Shown: in pieces, positions 32,138-35,457 of the stretch
How positions within the stretch are numbered: the stretch's first letter is position 1
How the letters are laid out: each line of letters starts with the position of its first letter
From: Podaxis mareebaensis
Taxonomy: Eukaryota > Basidiomycota > Agaricomycetes > Agaricales > Agaricaceae
Reading direction: 5' to 3'
Length of the DNA stretch: 35,457 nucleotides
Assembly: GCA_018524725.1 (NCBI GenBank)
Contig: JAEUWP010000181.1
Coordinates: 1-35,457, forward strand
Made by a program: the position numbers and the translations under genes
The notes under the pieces: generated by a model
The model's database searches: none
Seen by the model: the letters and a program-made list of their open reading frames with translations, nothing else
Told to the model about the DNA's origin: nothing

Positions 32138-35100
32138 ATGACGCTTCAGTGTCTTGCATGTGGCTACAAGGCTGGAAACTGTCAAGCTCTCAGCAAGCAC
32201 TACAACGGACACTGTAAGGAAGGGAAACGAGTTCTGACCACTCTCCTTGAAAATGCCCTTGAGCCGATTCAATCCCAGTCCAAGATTCCTCGGACTGTAC
32301 TCAAGGATGTCTCTCAGGAGCATAACAAAGAAGACCAGGTTGCGATTCAGTCATCTGTACATATCCAAATTGTTCATCTATGCTCAAACAGCTCATGTAT
32401 GCTTGCAAACAGGTCTTGGAGCCCAAGTCTCTGCTTGAGCCTCAAACGTTGTACCTTCCACCTGAGGTTGGACCCCAGTCTCTGCCTGAACCTCGAGTGC
32501 AGGACCCTCCACCTGAGGCTGAGCCTGGGCCTCTGCCTGAGTCTCCAATGTTGGACCCTCTGCCTGAGGCTGAGCCCGGGCCTCTGCCTGAGTCTCAAAT
32601 GTTGGACCCTCCACCTGAGTCTCAAATGTTGGATCCTCCAGCTGAGGCTGATCTGCCGCCTGACAACTATGTTTATCCGACCCACTGTGGATGCCAGCAC
32701 AGAATGCCTAAACGGTTTCAAGATATGGTTCCTTCTCTCCTCACTCAGCTCCTGCACATGCCTCCCCCCGTTCCCCAAAGTGTCCCTCCAATGCCAGCAT
32801 GTCCCACCTCGTTTTCGCCATCACCTTCCCCAGAACCTGAACCGGTGGTTTGCGAAACAGAGCCCAATTTGTTTGGTCTGTATCGCGCCTACACGACTTT
32901 TCCTCAACACGATCCCGAGGATGAACAAACCTTAGACAAGGTATGTGATGGGCCCAGTTTCTCAGTGAATCAGGAACCTGAGTTGCCGCAGTGGTGGTCG
33001 GGACTTATGCCCTCGCTGGATTCCTTGCCAAAGAATCCCTTTGCCCCCTTCAAGAACAAGACCCAATTTCTTCTCATGTCTTGGTTCTACGAAAATACAA
33101 CGGCCAATTCCTTGACTTCTCTTGATAAACTGGTTGACGATGTCATCCTGCATGAAGATTTCGACAAGGAGGACTTGCGAGGTTTCAGTGTGGCTCGAGC
33201 ATCTCGAGTGTTAGATCAGACACAGGCAGGAAAAGAGGGATCAAGTGCACCAGAGTTTCTCTCCGAGAATACATGGAAGACGGGCTCAGTCAAGCTTCGG
33301 ATTCCTAAAGAGGGAAAGAGCTACAAGTCTGAGGATGAGGCTCCTACTGTAACGATTGACAGAATCTACTACCGCAGTTTGACAGAGGTTATTCGAACTG
33401 CTTTCCAAGATGAATCAGCTCACTCTTTCCATTACACCCCCCACCGGCTATTTTGGAAACCCACGCCACAGTCTCAACCTGAATGCATTATCTCCGAGCT
33501 CTACAACTCTGATGCCCTTCTCGAGGAACATGAGAAACTACAGAAACAACCACGGGAGCCAGGTTGTGAGCTGGAACAGTCTATCGCGAGCATTATGCTT
33601 TGGTCAGACTCGACTCACCTCGCAAATTTTGGCACCACTTCTATGTGGCCCGTCTACTGTTACTTCGGCAATCAATCCAAGTATGAGCATGCAAAACCAA
33701 CCCAGTTTGCTGCTCACCACCTTGCGTACATCCCTTCCGTGAGTTTACCCTTGATACTACCAACTTTGTTCTCATCCCCGTTGTATTAGCTACCAGATGC
33801 AATTCAGGATGAGTACAAGAAGATTCACGGTGTCCCAGCTTCTGCAACAATGTTGACTCACCTCAAGCGTGAACTCATGCATGCCATATGGGAGTTACTC
33901 CTGGATGAAGAGTTTACCGAGGCTTATCAACATGGCATGGTCATTCCATGTGCTGATGGTTTAACCTGACAACTATATCCTCATATTGTTATGTATTCAG
34001 CTGATTATCCAGAGAAGTGAATCAATCCATGTCTGGTGGGCCACCATTCTCATAAACCTTACAGGGTGTTGCTCTCAACAATATGATTCTTGGGCAGCTG
34101 CCCTTGTCTGTGTTGTTACATTGAGAAGGATAAAATTAGCACACTGGGTACTATGGTTGACGACCAACATCGAGCACATAAATGAATGGATAACTCTAGT
34201 TGTCAGTTCGATGTCAATCACACTCGTAAGATGATCTTCAAAGGTGGCCTGGCTGTCAATAGCACAGCAGTTGACAGGCTTCTCAAGCCCAAGTCTCAAA
34301 CACCAACTCGGGTAAGTTTCATGTTCTTGTTCTTCTCCTAAACTGACTATCCAGTAGAACACATTTTCAGAGCAGCTTTTGTCATTTGGCTTTGAATACC
34401 ATGCTATATTTGTCCCTGACCTCCTCCATGAATTCAAACTTGGAACATGGAAGGCTGTCTTTGTGCATCTGGTACAGATCCTTTATGCTGCCAGTGGTTT
34501 GCGTATTCAGGCCCTCAACAAGCGGTATGTTCTTGTCTATCATCTAGTTAATATTGCACCAACTCAGTAATAGGTATCACCAAACTCCAACCTTTGGCTG
34601 CAGCACTATTTGCAAATTCAGCAATAATGCATCCAAAATGAAGAAGTTAGTGGGTCAAGACTTCGAGGATCTGCTTCAGGTTTGTGCTTTTATTATTTGG
34701 CCTAACAACTGATGCTTAGTTTTGTGTTAGTGTTCATTGCCTGTCTTCAAAGGCTTACTTCCCAAGCCTCATAATCGAATGATCCTCGACCTCTTGTTTT
34801 CTCTCTGCCACTGGCATGCCCTCGCCAAACTTTGCCTTCATATGTCAGGAACCCTTGACTCCCTTCATCTGGCAACAAGATCTTTGGGGAAAGCTTTACA
34901 AATGTTCATCAAGAAAACTTGTTCAAGTTATCAGACAAAAGAGGTTCCCCAAAATCACACAGGTTGCAGACAAGCACCAGTCCAGCAATCATTATCTTCA
35001 GTCAAGAGAGTCTTCAATGCTTGTACTTACAAGCTGCATGCTCTCAGTGACTATGTTGAGAGTATATGGCATTATGGTATAACTGACAGATATTCAACAC

Positions 35101-35457
35101 AAGTGGTACATTAGATGTCTTACAGCCATTGCTTTATCACTGATAATCACACAGGGGGAGCTTGAGCATCGATGTGTCAAATGCTTCTATATTCAAACTA
35201 ACAAACAGAGCTCATATACAGAACAGATCACAAAACATCAATGATGTGAACGCATGCTCAGGAAAATGAAGCAGCTGCACAGTTGCCCACCTCCCAATGA
35301 CCCTGAAGATATCTTGTGTATCTCACCCTGTGATCATCACTACATCTCACCTTCACAGAAGACATATTACGATGTCACCTGCTGGTTAGGAATGCACATT
35401 GGTGATCTGGCTCTTGAGGTACAGCCTTCATTTATTCCTGGTACTTATTGTCATTGA
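32138..35457 (+). pseudogene. Plavaka-family transposase gene, decayed, 3' end outside window
   Basis: The ATG at 32138 opens a C2H2-like finger (CLACGYKAG...ALSKHYNGHC). Exons are 32138-32338, 32392-33738, 33790-34016, 34065-34311, 34358-34524, 34574-34679, 34731-35105 and 35155 on, with introns of 46-53 nt. The window appears to end inside the next intron. Family blocks are HEDFDKEDLRGFSVARASR, FHYTPHRLFWKP, QPREPG, MLWSDSTHLANFGT, FGNQSKY, LTHLKRELMHAIWELLLDEE, YSADYPEK, DFEDLLQCSLPVFKGLLP and LSDYVESI. Breaks are TGA at 33967, 34084, 34183 and 35242, at positions where the family usually has Arg; CGC-to-TGC changes are likely in FGCSTICKF. Plavaka transposases are fungal cut-and-paste enzymes related to CACTA elements. 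Exon 2 carries a Pro/Glu repeat array. The first intron's donor could instead be at 32357. Confidence 0.85.
32440..32660 (+). repeat. In-frame Pro/Glu/Leu tandem repeats in the transposase N-terminus
   Basis: Imperfect units of about 51-60 bp encode variants of PLPESxMLDPLPEAEPG. They lie between the N-terminal finger and the catalytic region and would form a flexible, acidic linker. The last units, DPPPESQMLDPP, are shortened copies. Confidence 0.75.

Noticed and set aside
34017..34064. Apparent stop after YSADYPEK in the transposase
   Set aside because: A GTGAAT...TTACAG intron of 48 nt restores the frame into VLLSTI, so it is a splice site, not a break.
127..35244. Reassigned genetic code (TGA read as Arg) or U-to-C RNA editing
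   Set aside because: CGA codons coexist in the same frames, the intact 9310-10089 frame ends in TGA, and Arg-to-Cys changes and CpG loss point to ordinary deamination decay.

Overview
The window looks like repeat-rich chromosomal DNA of a mushroom-forming basidiomycete (Agaricomycetes). The evidence is the very short spliceosomal introns (about 44-69 nt, GT...AG), a Plavaka-family DNA transposase, a chromodomain Ty3/Gypsy retrotransposon, a non-LTR retrotransposon, and several multicopy agaricomycete protein families of unknown function. Family names come from remembered family patterns, not from a search. I see no rRNA, tRNA, CRISPR array or bacterial-type operon.

Layout. 1-2992 is the 3' part of a LINE with RNase H and a poly(A) tail, inserted into a minus-strand gene whose remains run from 2993 to 6279. 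6786-8626 is a decayed plus-strand WD40-repeat gene with a C-terminal membrane helix. 9310-10089 is an intact 259-codon frame of unknown function. 10090-11674 holds no gene. 11675-12622 is a decayed gene with a possible double-stranded beta-helix core. 14045-16712 is a decayed ~870-codon gene of unknown function (copy 2). 17177-17998 is an open frame of unknown function. 18701-25456 is a decayed chromovirus with gag, pol and a third downstream frame. 26077-28177 (minus) is an intact nine-exon gene of 567 residues. 28672-31361 (minus) is the sister of copy 2 (copy 1), collinear with it and sharing its intron position. 32138 to the window end (plus) is a decayed multi-exon Plavaka transposase gene.

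Three threads tie the window together. First, nearly all in-frame breaks in the decayed genes are TGA. They often stand where the sister copy or the family has arginine, and Arg-to-Cys (CGC to TGC) changes appear beside them, so decay looks driven by CpG deamination (CGA to TGA). Second, the block 2993 to about 17175 is strongly CpG-depleted, while the flanking elements and the 26-35 kb block keep CpG, so the window is an age mosaic. Third, a short palindromic motif, CTGG plus a 6-nt loop plus CCAG, recurs in clusters upstream of four genes: the 567-residue gene, both copies of the ~880-residue family, and the Plavaka transposase. In the younger block the outer stem bases change in a compensatory way. 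This shared motif beside a transposase and two unknown gene families is the best candidate here for an undescribed system.
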